A stretch of DNA of 64,000 nt, from NCBI GenBank assembly GCA_937927515.1, contig CALBDO010000032.1, positions 1 through 64,000 of the forward strand. Direction: 5' to 3'. Every line of letters begins with the position of its first letter. The first letter of the stretch is position 1. Positions 30,004-38,452 of the stretch are shown here, piece by piece. The stretch is from Candidatus Kapaibacterium sp. GTDB lineage: Bacteria > Bacteroidota > Ignavibacteria > Kapaibacteriales > UBA2268. A model generated the notes under the pieces. The model saw only the letters and a list, made by a program, of their open reading frames with translations. It had not been told where the DNA came from and did no database searches. The position numbers and the translations under genes were made by a program.

Positions 30004-30879
30004 ATGAAAAGTATGACAGGTTATGCAAAATCGGAGAAAAACGAAAATGGAATCAAAGCCTCTGTAGAAATTAAGTCCTTAAATAATCGTTTCTTAGAAA
30101 TTAGTTGTAAATTACCTAAATCAATTGCTCATAAAGAATTCGAAATTCGTGATATTGTTAAGAAATTTATTTCTCGTGGCACAATTACGGTTTCTGTTTC
30201 TACACAATATGACTACACTATTAAGCCATTCAAACTAAATGAGAATAATGCAATGGGGATTTATCATTCCCTTGTAAATCTTACAAAAAAACTTAAAATA
30301 AATAATAATGTCACGATAAGTGATATACTTTCATTTCCGAATTATCTTTTGATAGAGGATGATTTCAATGGGGTTTCGGAGTTGGAATGGAGTCTTGTGA
30401 GAACAGTTCTGGAAGATGCACTACTTCAAATTGATAAATACAGAACCGAAGAGGGCAAGAATCTCTATAAAGATATTTCACAAAGGGCAAAGCGAATGAA
30501 GGAAATTTTGAACAAAATTTTGCAAAAAAGTATCAATCGTGTAGAGGAGGAGAGAGAGAAACTGCGAAAGAAGGTTGCTATGCTCTTCGAAAACGACGAG
30601 ATTGATGAGAATCGGCTTCAATTCGAAATATTGTTACTTGCAAACAAGTTGGACATAAACGAGGAGTGTACTCGTTTGGAATCTCATTTGAAATTCCTTA
30701 AAGACAGCTTAAGGTTGAAGGAGCCAGTAGGCCAAAAAATAAATTTTATACTTCAAGAAATAAATCGGGAGTTTAACACAATTGGTTCAAAGGCAGATAG
30801 CGCAGAAATCTCTCAACTTGTTGTTCAAGCCAAAGAAGAAATAGAAAAAATCCGCGAGTTGGTGCAGAATATCGAGTAA
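30004..30879 (+). CDS. YicC/YloC family endoribonuclease
   Basis: Conserved bacterial protein; E. coli YicC and relatives act as RNases on specific RNAs. The N-terminal signature MKSMTGYAKSE followed by EIKSLNNRFLEISCKLP is diagnostic. The C-terminal part is long, charged and helical, with NKLDINEECTRLESHLK and the conserved end QEINREFNTIGSKADSAEIS. 291 residues, normal length. Often found upstream of gmk; here gmk is absent and the next gene is convergent. Confidence 0.93.
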   Translation: MKSMTGYAKSEKNENGIKASVEIKSLNNRFLEISCKLPKSIAHKEFEIRDIVKKFISRGTITVSVSTQYDYTIKPFKLNENNAMGIYHSLVNLTKKLKINNNVTISDILSFPNYLLIEDDFNGVSELEWSLVRTVLEDALLQIDKYRTEEGKNLYKDISQRAKRMKEILNKILQKSINRVEEEREKLRKKVAMLFENDEIDENRLQFEILLLANKLDINEECTRLESHLKFLKDSLRLKEPVGQKINFILQEINREFNTIGSKADSAEISQLVVQAKEEIEKIRELVQNIE

Positions 30880-30892
30880 AAGTTAATGAAAC

Positions 30893-30932
30893 ATGGCCGC
30901 CTCGCAATTTTTAAAAAGCGCGAGGCAGCCAT
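30893..30932. terminator. Hairpin between convergent yicC and TonB receptor genes
   Basis: ATGGC-c-GCCTCGC (30893-30905) pairs with GCGAGGC-a-GCCAT (30920-30932), a 12-bp stem with one mismatch and a 14-nt A/T-rich loop. Position between two convergent stop codons suggests a bidirectional terminator, but there is no strong T-run, so the mechanism is uncertain. Confidence 0.5.
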
Positions 30933-30942
30933 CATTAAAAGT

Positions 30943-33339
30943 TTAAAAGCCAAGTTCAATACCAAGGAAATAATTCCTTTCTGCAGCGGGGAAAAACTCT
31001 GCACCTTCGGCTCCTGCAGCATAAAGATTATTAAGCACGTTTCGAATTTGGAATTTAAATAACACTTCTTTAAAGAAGTAGAAACTTCGAAGTGTATAAT
31101 TTAAGTCGAAATTTAAAACAGAGTAGCTATCCAGCTTATTATCGAAATAATAATCACCGCGATAGCGTAGGTGTTTGATTAATGCAGCGTTTGTAGTTAT
31201 TAGATTGTCGTAGTTGTCGGTTCGGTAGTCTCCAACGAAATGCCACCACAGAGATGCAAATAGGTTTTTGTGCTTAAAATTTAATCTGACGTTACCCATA
31301 ATATCTGGGAAACCGGCAATACGGTTGTTTTTAAACGAAATAGTTGTATTATCGTAAGTGACGAAGTTATATTCAACAATTCTATTTCGAGATAAAGTTG
31401 CATTCCCTTTCAATTCAAATTTTGTAGAGTTGTTTTCAAATAACTTTGCAGAAAACTCAAATTCCAGTCCAATATGTCTGGTTTTGGGAATATTTTCTTC
31501 GACAGGATTGCCAAAAATATCCAGTCTGCCAGTTTTTACAAGTTCATCCTTGTAATCCATCCAGAATAAGTTTAAATTTGCCTCCAGTTTATCATTAAAG
31601 ATTACAGTGTTAATGCCTAACTCGATATCCAGCATCTTCTCTGGTTTGGAGATAGGCTTTGAAAAATCGTAGCGGATTTCTCCATTTACCTCTTTGAATT
31701 CAAATTGTGGAGTAGCACCAAAATAAGAGTCTTCTGCACGATAAAGGTTATGCATACGAGGCTCTCTCGAAGTATAAGCAACAAAACCATATAGGGACAG
31801 TCTTTCGTTAAATTTATAATTCAATCCAAATTGTGGATTGAAAAACAAATATTTGATGTCGAAGAGGTAATTATCTCCCCCTACAGACTTCCCGTCAATG
31901 TTTGTAAAATAGACTGGCTTATTCCTTGCTTTTTCGTTTTTAAGTCCATATCTTTGGTAAGTGAGTTGACCAGACAGTAAAATTGAAAATTTGTTACTAA
32001 GAAAATAATTCTCACGAGCGAAAATAGAAAGAATATCCCGAACGCCATTGTTTGAGTAGACCTTTTCATCTGGGTCGTAATCGAGTGGTAGAAATTCGGC
32101 ATAACGTATCTTCCCCCAGTGTTCAGAACGGTGGAAACGAAATTCGGCACCAGCAATAAGCTCGTTTTCTCCATGCTTCCATACTACTCGTGGTATCCAA
32201 CCACCTTGCTTGTTTCCTACGAATGCACGAAATATAGTCCCGGATGGATTTTTCTCCATTGAATATCCATACTGAGCAGTAAGGCGTAGCATTGAAGTGT
32301 CTGCCCAGGAAGCATCATAGTCGAAATATCCATCTCCGGTGTAATAGAACATTGCAGACAAGAAACGTAAACTCGAATTGATTTGCCAGTCATTCAAAAT
32401 TTCGTAATGTGGTTGCGAAAATTCCTCTACCTCTTGCTTCCTTCTTGTAGAGTAGTATTCGACTTGTTTTCCTGTGGAATCGTAAGTCCAGTAGTTCCAA
32501 TTTAGGCGTCTTTTCTCTTTATCTTTTATGAAATCTTTTGGAAGACCATTGTAAACGAGCCCGTCGTTAAGTGGACCACCAAATACATTTACTTGTGTTG
32601 AAATGTTCTCGTCGAATCTTGCAAAGCTGAAGAAGTAACTATTCAGAAAAGCAAATGAGTGGTTTCTATAACCAAGAGAATTTATTCGTGAAATTCTGCC
32701 GTAAAATGCATAATTATCGACTAAACCAGAAGAGAATTCGATTGCAAATTTGCTTGTGTTTGGGTGTAATTTAGTTGTATTATCATTGTAACCAAATTCT
32801 TGCCAACCAATACCAGTGTAGATTTTGGCACCCTTCTTATCAAGGAAGTTTCCAGTATTAAAGTTTATCGAACCACCGATGGCAGCCTGTCCATACGTGT
32901 TAAGTCCAGCGCCACGCTGAATTTGAATCTGCTGTACATTGGGAAGAAAATCTGGAAAGTCTATCCAGTAGACGTTATGGTCTTCGGGGTCGTTTTGGGG
33001 TATTCCGTTGATAAGGACAGAAATTCTTCTTTGATTGAATCCGCGCATAGTGAGGTTTGAATAACCTATGTCGTTACCGCTTTGCGAGAATGTGATAACC
33101 GAAGGCATTTCGCTGAGCAATCTTGGAATATCTTGCGTAGTGTAAATCGGATAGAATTCTTTGAACGATGTTTCGGAAAATGGGATAGGAGACAAGCCAC
33201 GAATCGCACGAGTAGATGAAACAGTTATGCTAGGCAACCAATATGTTTTTAAAGTGTCGCTGCTCTCTGTTGATTCAAAGGCGAGCAAAATTGTTTTTGC
33301 AGTAAAGCAAAAAAGGAACAAAGCAATTGATTTGTACAT
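30943..33339 (-). CDS. TPP-riboswitch-controlled TonB-dependent receptor (thiamine-type importer)
   Basis: Outer-membrane importer of about 798 residues. A signal peptide (about 1-20, MYKSIALFLFCFTAKTILLA) is followed by a TonB-box region and plug with ITVSSTRAIRG, ITFSQSGNDIGYSNLTMRG, ISVLINGIPQNDPEDH and QIQRGAGLNTYGQAAIGG. The barrel ends with ERNYFLGIELGF, a terminal aromatic typical of outer-membrane proteins. No carboxypeptidase-regulatory-like extension is present, unlike the receptor at 4.3 kb. Substrate is inferred from the upstream TPP riboswitch: thiamine, a phosphorylated form, or a pyrimidine precursor. No inner-membrane thiamine transporter or biosynthetic gene is in the window. 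SD-like GAGGTGAGG precedes the ATG. Confidence 0.9.
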   Translation of the reverse strand: MYKSIALFLFCFTAKTILLAFESTESSDTLKTYWLPSITVSSTRAIRGLSPIPFSETSFKEFYPIYTTQDIPRLLSEMPSVITFSQSGNDIGYSNLTMRGFNQRRISVLINGIPQNDPEDHNVYWIDFPDFLPNVQQIQIQRGAGLNTYGQAAIGGSINFNTGNFLDKKGAKIYTGIGWQEFGYNDNTTKLHPNTSKFAIEFSSGLVDNYAFYGRISRINSLGYRNHSFAFLNSYFFSFARFDENISTQVNVFGGPLNDGLVYNGLPKDFIKDKEKRRLNWNYWTYDSTGKQVEYYSTRRKQEVEEFSQPHYEILNDWQINSSLRFLSAMFYYTGDGYFDYDASWADTSMLRLTAQYGYSMEKNPSGTIFRAFVGNKQGGWIPRVVWKHGENELIAGAEFRFHRSEHWGKIRYAEFLPLDYDPDEKVYSNNGVRDILSIFARENYFLSNKFSILLSGQLTYQRYGLKNEKARNKPVYFTNIDGKSVGGDNYLFDIKYLFFNPQFGLNYKFNERLSLYGFVAYTSREPRMHNLYRAEDSYFGATPQFEFKEVNGEIRYDFSKPISKPEKMLDIELGINTVIFNDKLEANLNLFWMDYKDELVKTGRLDIFGNPVEENIPKTRHIGLEFEFSAKLFENNSTKFELKGNATLSRNRIVEYNFVTYDNTTISFKNNRIAGFPDIMGNVRLNFKHKNLFASLWWHFVGDYRTDNYDNLITTNAALIKHLRYRGDYYFDNKLDSYSVLNFDLNYTLRSFYFFKEVLFKFQIRNVLNNLYAAGAEGAEFFPAAERNYFLGIELGF

Positions 33340-33354
33340 AGCCTCACCTCACGA

Positions 33355-33375
33355 ATAGTTTAACAATAAAACTAT
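33355..33375 (-). promoter_or_regulatory. Leader hairpin between TPP riboswitch and receptor start
   Basis: ATAGTTT (33355-33361) and AAACTAT (33369-33375) form a 7-bp stem with a 7-nt loop, 16 nt before the start codon. Upstream in the leader, GCCTC (plus-strand GAGGC, about 33383-33387) could pair with GAGGC overlapping the Shine-Dalgarno region. Together these could be the expression platform blocking ribosome access when TPP is bound. Pairing is inferred by eye. Confidence 0.35.
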
Positions 33376-33420
33376 CCGTATGGAGGCACTTAAGAGGATT
33401 ATACCTGGAATGTAGGGTTG

Positions 33421-33508
33421 TGTCCGTTTCCCTACGCCGGTATTACCCGGATCAGGTTCCAGGGGTATCCTCTCAGCCCAATGTTCAATTGAGCACCCCC
33501 AACGGACA
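33421..33508 (-). promoter_or_regulatory. TPP riboswitch (THI element)
   Basis: Read on the minus strand it has all conserved blocks of the thiamine pyrophosphate aptamer: GGGGGTGCTC, GGGCTGAGAGGATACCCC (pyrimidine-sensor arm), ACCTGATCCGG, and TAATACCGGCGTAGGGAAAC. The closing P1 stem is a perfect 8-bp pair between 33501-33508 and 33421-33428. It lies about 80 nt before the TonB receptor ATG and just downstream of a TAATTTTG promoter box. Expected logic is repression when TPP is plentiful. Confidence 0.97.
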
Positions 33509-33513
33509 AAATG

Positions 33514-33521
33514 CAAAATTA
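33514..33521 (-). promoter_or_regulatory. Candidate -7 promoter box for riboswitch transcript (TAATTTTG)
   Basis: TAATTTTG on the minus strand ends 5 nt before the first base of the riboswitch P1 stem. Since an aptamer must be inside the transcript and its P1 usually lies near the 5' end, transcription start is constrained to a few nt after this box, which agrees with a -7 element. Confidence 0.6.
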
Positions 33522-33573
33522 ATAAAAAATTTTAAACTTGATTTTTATTTAATTTGCATTTTTTTGTTATCCA

Positions 33574-34308
33574 ATGAAAGAAAATTTGAAACAATTGTTA
33601 CCCTACGTTTATGTTTTATTGGCTTTTTTGCTTACTTTAGTCCTAGCTATTGTGGTACTGGATAAGATAGTTTTTCCAATCCTTGTTCATAGTGAGGATA
33701 CGTTAAAAATGCCTAACTTAATTGGGATGCAATTGTCCGATGCCGAAAGAACTATCTCTTCGCTTGATTTAAAACTTGCAAAAGTCAATGAACTTTACAG
33801 CGAGCAATATCCAAACGGCACTGTGATTAATCAAAGTCCTAGGGCTGGACAAGTCATTAAAAAAGGGAGAGAAGTTTTCTTAACTGTAAGCCGAGGCAGG
33901 GAGGAAGTAGAAGTTCCAAATCTCATTGGTCAGAATATAAGAAATTCAAGGGTTCTGTTAAAAAATATTGGCCTCGATGTTGGAAATATTACCTATATTA
34001 ATGATGAAAACTATGGAATTGATACTATTGTTGCTCAGAGCCCAATACCTGGCTCTAAAGTCAGTTATGGTAAAGTAGTCGATTTAGTTGTTAGCCGTGG
34101 TTCTGTGGACCTTGTTAAAGTTCCTTTTCTCGAGGGATTGAATATAGATAATGCAATCAAATTGCTTAGAGAGTCAGATTTAATTGTTGGGAATATTTTA
34201 TATGTTGAAAACCAAACATATCTGCCCAATACTGTTATTAGTCAAAGCCTGAAAGCAGGGGATTTAGTTAAAAAGGGCACAATAGTGGATTTGACCGTTG
34301 TAAAGTGA
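33574..34308 (+). CDS. Membrane-anchored protein with three PASTA domains
   Basis: Single N-terminal transmembrane helix (about residues 10-35), then three PASTA repeats of about 67 residues facing the periplasm: they begin near MPNLIGMQLSDAERTI, VPNLIGQNIRNSRVLL and VPFLEGLNIDNAIKLL, and each ends with a basic GxxVxLxVSRG-type strand. PASTA domains bind peptidoglycan fragments and are usually attached to a kinase or penicillin-binding protein; here there is neither. Stand-alone PASTA proteins of this size are known in Bacteroidota. Role in cell-wall sensing or division is inference. The promoter region is shared with the divergent riboswitch; TTTAATTTGC lies about 17 nt upstream of the ATG. 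Confidence 0.92.
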   Translation: MKENLKQLLPYVYVLLAFLLTLVLAIVVLDKIVFPILVHSEDTLKMPNLIGMQLSDAERTISSLDLKLAKVNELYSEQYPNGTVINQSPRAGQVIKKGREVFLTVSRGREEVEVPNLIGQNIRNSRVLLKNIGLDVGNITYINDENYGIDTIVAQSPIPGSKVSYGKVVDLVVSRGSVDLVKVPFLEGLNIDNAIKLLRESDLIVGNILYVENQTYLPNTVISQSLKAGDLVKKGTIVDLTVVK

Positions 34309-34465
34309 TTGCACGCTGTGAGTAGTTTATACGCTTAAAATTCGTTCATTATTTTCGAAATTGATATCAGATACAATATTAATTAGGTTCGTGTCTTTGT
34401 TTCCTAATCTTTACATCAGTTTTAACTCATTTGATTTATAATACCATAATCCGAATTTTAATTCT

Positions 34466-34473
34466 TATTTTTG
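34466..34473 (+). promoter_or_regulatory. Candidate -7 promoter box for NnrS-like gene (TATTTTTG)
   Basis: TATTTTTG fits TAnnTTTG, 26 nt before the ATG at 34500. The 185-bp gap after the PASTA gene shows no other clear signal. No -33 TTG at proper distance. Confidence 0.35.
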
Positions 34474-34499
34474 TGATTTAGTCATAGGAATTTTTGAAT

Positions 34500-35540
34500 A
34501 TGTTTTCGGCTAATTTCTTTCGCTTTCGAATTTTCATAATTATACTAGCATTTTTTTCTCTGTTTATTGGGCTAATAATTGGGGTAACTAGGATTGGTAT
34601 TTGGTCTCTTTTCAGTTATCTTCAGCCGCACCATTCTGCTATACTTGTTGGTTCTTTCTTTGGGACTTTAATTACACTTGAGAGAGTAATAACCATAAAA
34701 CGCATTTGGACTATTTTCCTTCCGATTCTCAATGGCAGTAGTATTTTGCTGTTTTTGTTAAACATGCCCCATATTGCTCAAATTTCATTAATTCTTGGAG
34801 GATTTGTTTTAACTGCTATTTACCTTTCTTTTTTTATCCAACGTAAGAGTTTGATAAATTTCATGTTTGTGGTTTCTGGCATTATTTACATTTGGAGCTT
34901 TTGGTTTTACACAACGTCTCTTATTGAAAGTATGTATGCCTGGGTTCTTTTTTTTCTTTTTACCATTATCGCTGAGCGACTCGAGCTGACTGAGTATTTA
35001 AATGTTCCTGATTTTTTTAAGAGGTTAATAGCTGGGTCTCTTATTACTTTAGTTGTCATATTGCTTGCTAAAAATTACATCCAATTTAAATTAATTTTTG
35101 GTATAATTTCTCTTGTAACTTCTACTTTAATGATGCGTTACGATATCGCGGTGAAGAATATTCTTTCTAAAGAACCTCATCGATTTCGTGGTTGGGCGAT
35201 TTTGGTTGGTTACATTTGGTTGATAGTTTTTGCCCTATCCCATTTGTTTGATTTACCTAATGTCGATATTTTGATTCATAGTTTTTTCTTAGGATTTGTA
35301 ATGAATATGGTTTTTGCTCATGCTGGGATTATTCTCCCGGTAGTTCTTAGAAAATCGGTGGAAATGAATCCCAAATATACTTACTCCATTTGGATAACGT
35401 TCCAGATTATATTGTTGATGCGTTTCTTTACCTTTTTATTAAACCACTCTCTATTCAAATTTTTTATTATTGTGAACTTTTTTATCATTTTAGCTTTTTT
35501 CCTGCAACAAATCTTAGTGATGAGGAACAGGGCAGATTAA
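34500..35540 (+). CDS. NnrS-like polytopic membrane protein
   Basis: About 346 residues with ten to twelve hydrophobic helices. Recognisable segments are HHSAILVGSFFGTLITLERV (near residue 43), AERLELTEYL (near 160) and FFLGFVMNMVFAHAGIILP (near 260), which resemble NnrS and its uncharacterised relatives, haem/copper membrane proteins linked to nitric-oxide stress and denitrification. The histidines in these segments are candidate metal ligands. No denitrification gene is in the window, so the NO link is by family only. ATG at 34500 is preferred to an in-frame TTG at 34494. The following barrel-protein gene is in the same direction, 211 bp away. Confidence 0.55.
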   Translation: MFSANFFRFRIFIIILAFFSLFIGLIIGVTRIGIWSLFSYLQPHHSAILVGSFFGTLITLERVITIKRIWTIFLPILNGSSILLFLLNMPHIAQISLILGGFVLTAIYLSFFIQRKSLINFMFVVSGIIYIWSFWFYTTSLIESMYAWVLFFLFTIIAERLELTEYLNVPDFFKRLIAGSLITLVVILLAKNYIQFKLIFGIISLVTSTLMMRYDIAVKNILSKEPHRFRGWAILVGYIWLIVFALSHLFDLPNVDILIHSFFLGFVMNMVFAHAGIILPVVLRKSVEMNPKYTYSIWITFQIILLMRFFTFLLNHSLFKFFIIVNFFIILAFFLQQILVMRNRAD

Positions 35541-35751
35541 AATAATTTTGAACCATTCTTTACTTTACAAACGATAAACATTTCAAAGTCTTTCACAGCG
35601 TTTCTTAGTCCATACAACTTTTAAAATTATTTTAAATTAGAATTTGAAAGTACCTTGTTACCAACAACTGGATTACAGATAATTTTAATTATTTTGTTTA
35701 TACTAAATTAATATTTAAGTTGCATTTACTTTTTTATAAGAAGGAGGTAAA

Positions 35752-36465
35752 ATGAAAAAAATACTGATAATTAACCTATGTGCCTTTTTAATTGTGTTTA
35801 ATTTCAAAGCACATTCAGACATGCGTTCGTATTTATGGACTTACGAGTATATGATAATGGAACCTGGACAAGCAGAGCTCGAACATTATCTAACTTTGAA
35901 AGCACCTAACTGGCATAATATTAAAGGTCAGACAATAGTAGAGCATAAGTTTGAGATTGAAGTAGGTATGACAAAACATTTTGATTTTTCAATCTATCAA
36001 AACTTTCTCCAACATCCAGGTAAAACTTTAACATATGCTGGTTTCGACTTGCGAGCACGGTTCTTGATTGGAGAAAAGAATCAGTTTCCGCTCGACCCCT
36101 TAATTTATCTTGAAATTGGCAATAATGCTGAGCTTTCGAAACCAAAGTTCGAAGGCAAATTGATTCTTGCTAAAGATATTGGAAATTTCAACATTGCTTT
36201 GAATTCAATTTTCGAGTTCGAAAATGATGGAACTATTTGGGAGTTTGTTCCTTCATATTCTCTCGGATTAAGATATGAATTTACAAAGTTGTTTCGGTTT
36301 GGAATAGAATTCAAAGGAGACAGAGATGCTCAATATATTGGTGGGGTGATTTCTCATGGGAGAGATAACCTTTGGATTGCTGCTGGACCAATGTTAATGT
36401 ACAGCAGGAATTCCAAGGGCAAAAGTGAATTCCTGTTTCGCACAATAATAGGTTTAGGATTGTAA
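35752..36465 (+). CDS. Putative outer-membrane beta-barrel protein of unknown function
   Basis: 237 residues with a signal peptide (about 1-22, ending FNFKAHSD) and a sequence of alternating polar/hydrophobic strands. EPGQAELEHYLTLKAP near the start, then GMTKHFDFSIYQNFLQ, GLRYEFTKLFRFGIEFKG and a terminal FLFRTIIGLGL suggest a small barrel of roughly ten to twelve strands. I recognise no named family. It has the strongest ribosome-binding site in the window, AAGGAGGT (35741-35748), 3 nt before the ATG, which suggests high translation. The 211-bp upstream region contains no other gene. It may be functionally tied to the NnrS-like gene before it. Confidence 0.7.
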   Translation: MKKILIINLCAFLIVFNFKAHSDMRSYLWTYEYMIMEPGQAELEHYLTLKAPNWHNIKGQTIVEHKFEIEVGMTKHFDFSIYQNFLQHPGKTLTYAGFDLRARFLIGEKNQFPLDPLIYLEIGNNAELSKPKFEGKLILAKDIGNFNIALNSIFEFENDGTIWEFVPSYSLGLRYEFTKLFRFGIEFKGDRDAQYIGGVISHGRDNLWIAAGPMLMYSRNSKGKSEFLFRTIIGLGL

Positions 36466-36624
36466 TGGTATTGGAAGAACCTTGAGGACTGTCTTTAACC
36501 ATTGCAACAATAGAGTATTGTGAAAAGATGCATCGAGCGAAAATATGGTGTATCAGATTAAAGTTGCCAAACCGTAAACCTTTAATCTTTGAATAAGATA
36601 GCGACAAAAATACTTTATTGACAC

Positions 36625-37290
36625 CTAATCACACGGTAGACCCAACTTTCTTAAGTAACTGCAAGGTGATTTTGGTGGTGGTGTTTGGTTTGGTATTTTT
36701 TTTTCATTATCTGAACACCTACGAAAATCTGATAAAGTTCTCTTGGCAACATCTTTACACCCTCGTTCCTCGGAACCGTATCTAATTTCAAAACCATTTA
36801 CTCGGCATTCATTATCGAAAAGAGGTGTGATAACAATTTGCTCTGGTTTCAAATTTGGCGAGACTTCTATTCTTGGAACAGAAAAAGCGCCTATTCTTTT
36901 TATTATCTGGCACTTAGATGTCAAGACAACTTTAGAGAAATCTCTATCAACAAGTCTAATTGTAACTTCCTTGGTTTCCAGATTCGTTTCAAAGTCGAAA
37001 GTTGCCCTGGTAAAATCAACTTCATGGAGTAAAATTTCGACTGTTTCTCCATTTTTAAATGTATAGCTTTGTCCGATTTTTGTAAACGTGATTCTTTTTG
37101 TAGGAAAACCAGAGACTGCCGTGGTAATATTACCTTCGATATTGGTTATCTTTACAGTGTCGTAAATTATCTCCGTAATAGTTGGGTGTTCATCTCTTTT
37201 GATATAATCATCTGGATGAAATATTATGTCTAGTGTACGGCAGGAAACAAAGAAAAATATTATTAAAAAATAAATAGTTAAATATTTCAT
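36625..37290 (-). CDS. Cysteine-rich lipoprotein of unknown function
   Basis: Third gene of an unknown operon. The signal (MKYLTIYFLIIFFFVSC) ends in a lipobox-like VSC, so the protein is probably lipid-anchored. The mature part (about 200 residues) is beta-rich with a YTFKNGETVEILLHEVDFT segment and carries several further cysteines (TSKCQ, NECRV, ERGCKD, RRCSD) and a proline-rich tail QTPPPKSPCSYLRKLGLPCD. No family recognised. ATG at 37290 is chosen over an in-frame TTG at 37296. It begins 7 bp after the stop of the upstream gene, so it is almost surely co-transcribed with it. Confidence 0.7.
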   Translation of the reverse strand: MKYLTIYFLIIFFFVSCRTLDIIFHPDDYIKRDEHPTITEIIYDTVKITNIEGNITTAVSGFPTKRITFTKIGQSYTFKNGETVEILLHEVDFTRATFDFETNLETKEVTIRLVDRDFSKVVLTSKCQIIKRIGAFSVPRIEVSPNLKPEQIVITPLFDNECRVNGFEIRYGSEERGCKDVAKRTLSDFRRCSDNEKKIPNQTPPPKSPCSYLRKLGLPCD

Positions 37291-37297
37291 AAGCAAC

Positions 37298-38452
37298 CTA
37301 CTGATTTACTAACTTAATTCCGTAGTATTTTTCAAGTGCATTAAAGAAAGCCTTTTCGTAGGAATTCCTTGTTAATCCAGCAGGTAGGTAATGATAAATA
37401 AGAAGATTTTTTATTTTTTTCAAATTTTGCCAAAAGTCTGGGTCCAGGCTTGCTTTATCACCTTCTGGGGGAAATCTTCCAACGAAAATCCAATGTTTTT
37501 TTATTGAGTCGGGAAGTAGTGATAACTGATTATATGCCTGTTTAAGCAGAAAATTTACAGAAGTCCAATTTGCATCTTGGACACCCTGTATAATATTTAC
37601 AAAATCGGCACTATCTAATTTATCGTCAGTATAAATAAGATTTGTGTTGTTCTTAGGACCATCATTCCAAATAGTGAAAATAAATTGATGCCCCCCGGTT
37701 TCTTTAATAAATTCAAGAAAGTCACCACTTTGTTGATAATTTAATTTTTTGAAAAACATACCATAAAATCTTGGGAATTTAGCTTCGAAACATTCTCTTC
37801 TAATATCGGGGGCAATTGCAAATTCTTCAACTTTGTAGTTTTGTGAAGATTTCAAAGAGTCGATTATCTCGGCTTCCAGACCCTCCCTAGGATTTATTAA
37901 GTAAGAATATATTTGTTTTGGTTTTTGAGATTTGTTTTTGGTGAAATCTTTAATTCTTTCAAGTAGTTCTTTCTTTGAAGTATAATTATAGCAGTTTGGA
38001 AAAGAACCAGCCAAAATGAAAAGCAACCTCGGGTCCTCTGGTTCCTTTTCAATCTTTTTTAGAAAATCGATAAATAAATCATTAGTGCTTTCATTTGAAA
38101 GGCTAACATCTGTTGTGTCTGCAAATATCGAAAAGATTGTACGATAGATTGCCTCTCTCCAAATTTTTTCATTTTCACCTGGTTTTTGCCTAATTTCAAA
38201 TTCAGATTTTGGTAATTTGCTTGAGCCATAAATTTTAATTTGCAAGTAAGTCGGATTGTACTTTTCCATTATAAAAGTTGTTAATTCTCGAGAGAAAGCG
38301 CTGTCGTGTTCAGGATTTCTTAAATAATCGTTATTAAGGACTAAAATTTTAAGTTTAATTTCGGACGGGGGTTGGGATGAAAAATAAAAAAAGATAGCAT
38401 ACACTGCAAGTGCTAATAAAATGAGCAAACCAAATACCTTAATTTTGTTCAT
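37298..38452 (-). CDS. Membrane-anchored alpha/beta protein of unknown function (possible vWA-like fold)
   Basis: Second gene of the unknown operon. One N-terminal helix (about residues 5-25) anchors a roughly 355-residue soluble domain outside the cytoplasm. The domain has two halves with alternating hydrophobic strands and helices: IKLKILVLNND, RLLFILAGSFPNC, and later HQFIFTIWNDG and KKHWIFVGRFPPEG. This pattern resembles von Willebrand A or Rossmann-like folds, but no MIDAS motif is obvious, so the fold is a guess. GAGGAG lies 8 nt before the ATG at 38452. It overlaps the upstream membrane-protein gene by 14 bp, indicating coupled translation. Confidence 0.65.
   Translation of the reverse strand: MNKIKVFGLLILLALAVYAIFFYFSSQPPSEIKLKILVLNNDYLRNPEHDSAFSRELTTFIMEKYNPTYLQIKIYGSSKLPKSEFEIRQKPGENEKIWREAIYRTIFSIFADTTDVSLSNESTNDLFIDFLKKIEKEPEDPRLLFILAGSFPNCYNYTSKKELLERIKDFTKNKSQKPKQIYSYLINPREGLEAEIIDSLKSSQNYKVEEFAIAPDIRRECFEAKFPRFYGMFFKKLNYQQSGDFLEFIKETGGHQFIFTIWNDGPKNNTNLIYTDDKLDSADFVNIIQGVQDANWTSVNFLLKQAYNQLSLLPDSIKKHWIFVGRFPPEGDKASLDPDFWQNLKKIKNLLIYHYLPAGLTRNSYEKAFFNALEKYYGIKLVNQ

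Noticed and set aside
33420-33665. Open frame of 81 codons on the plus strand
   Set aside because: It runs through the TPP riboswitch on the opposite strand and into the start of the PASTA gene in another frame; no protein-like features.
36311-36607. Open frame of 98 codons on the minus strand covering the gap after the 35.75-kb barrel gene
   Set aside because: Half of it is antisense to a better-supported gene, it has no signal, motif or ribosome-binding site, and its composition is unlike the neighbours. The gap 36466-36624 shows no other signal.
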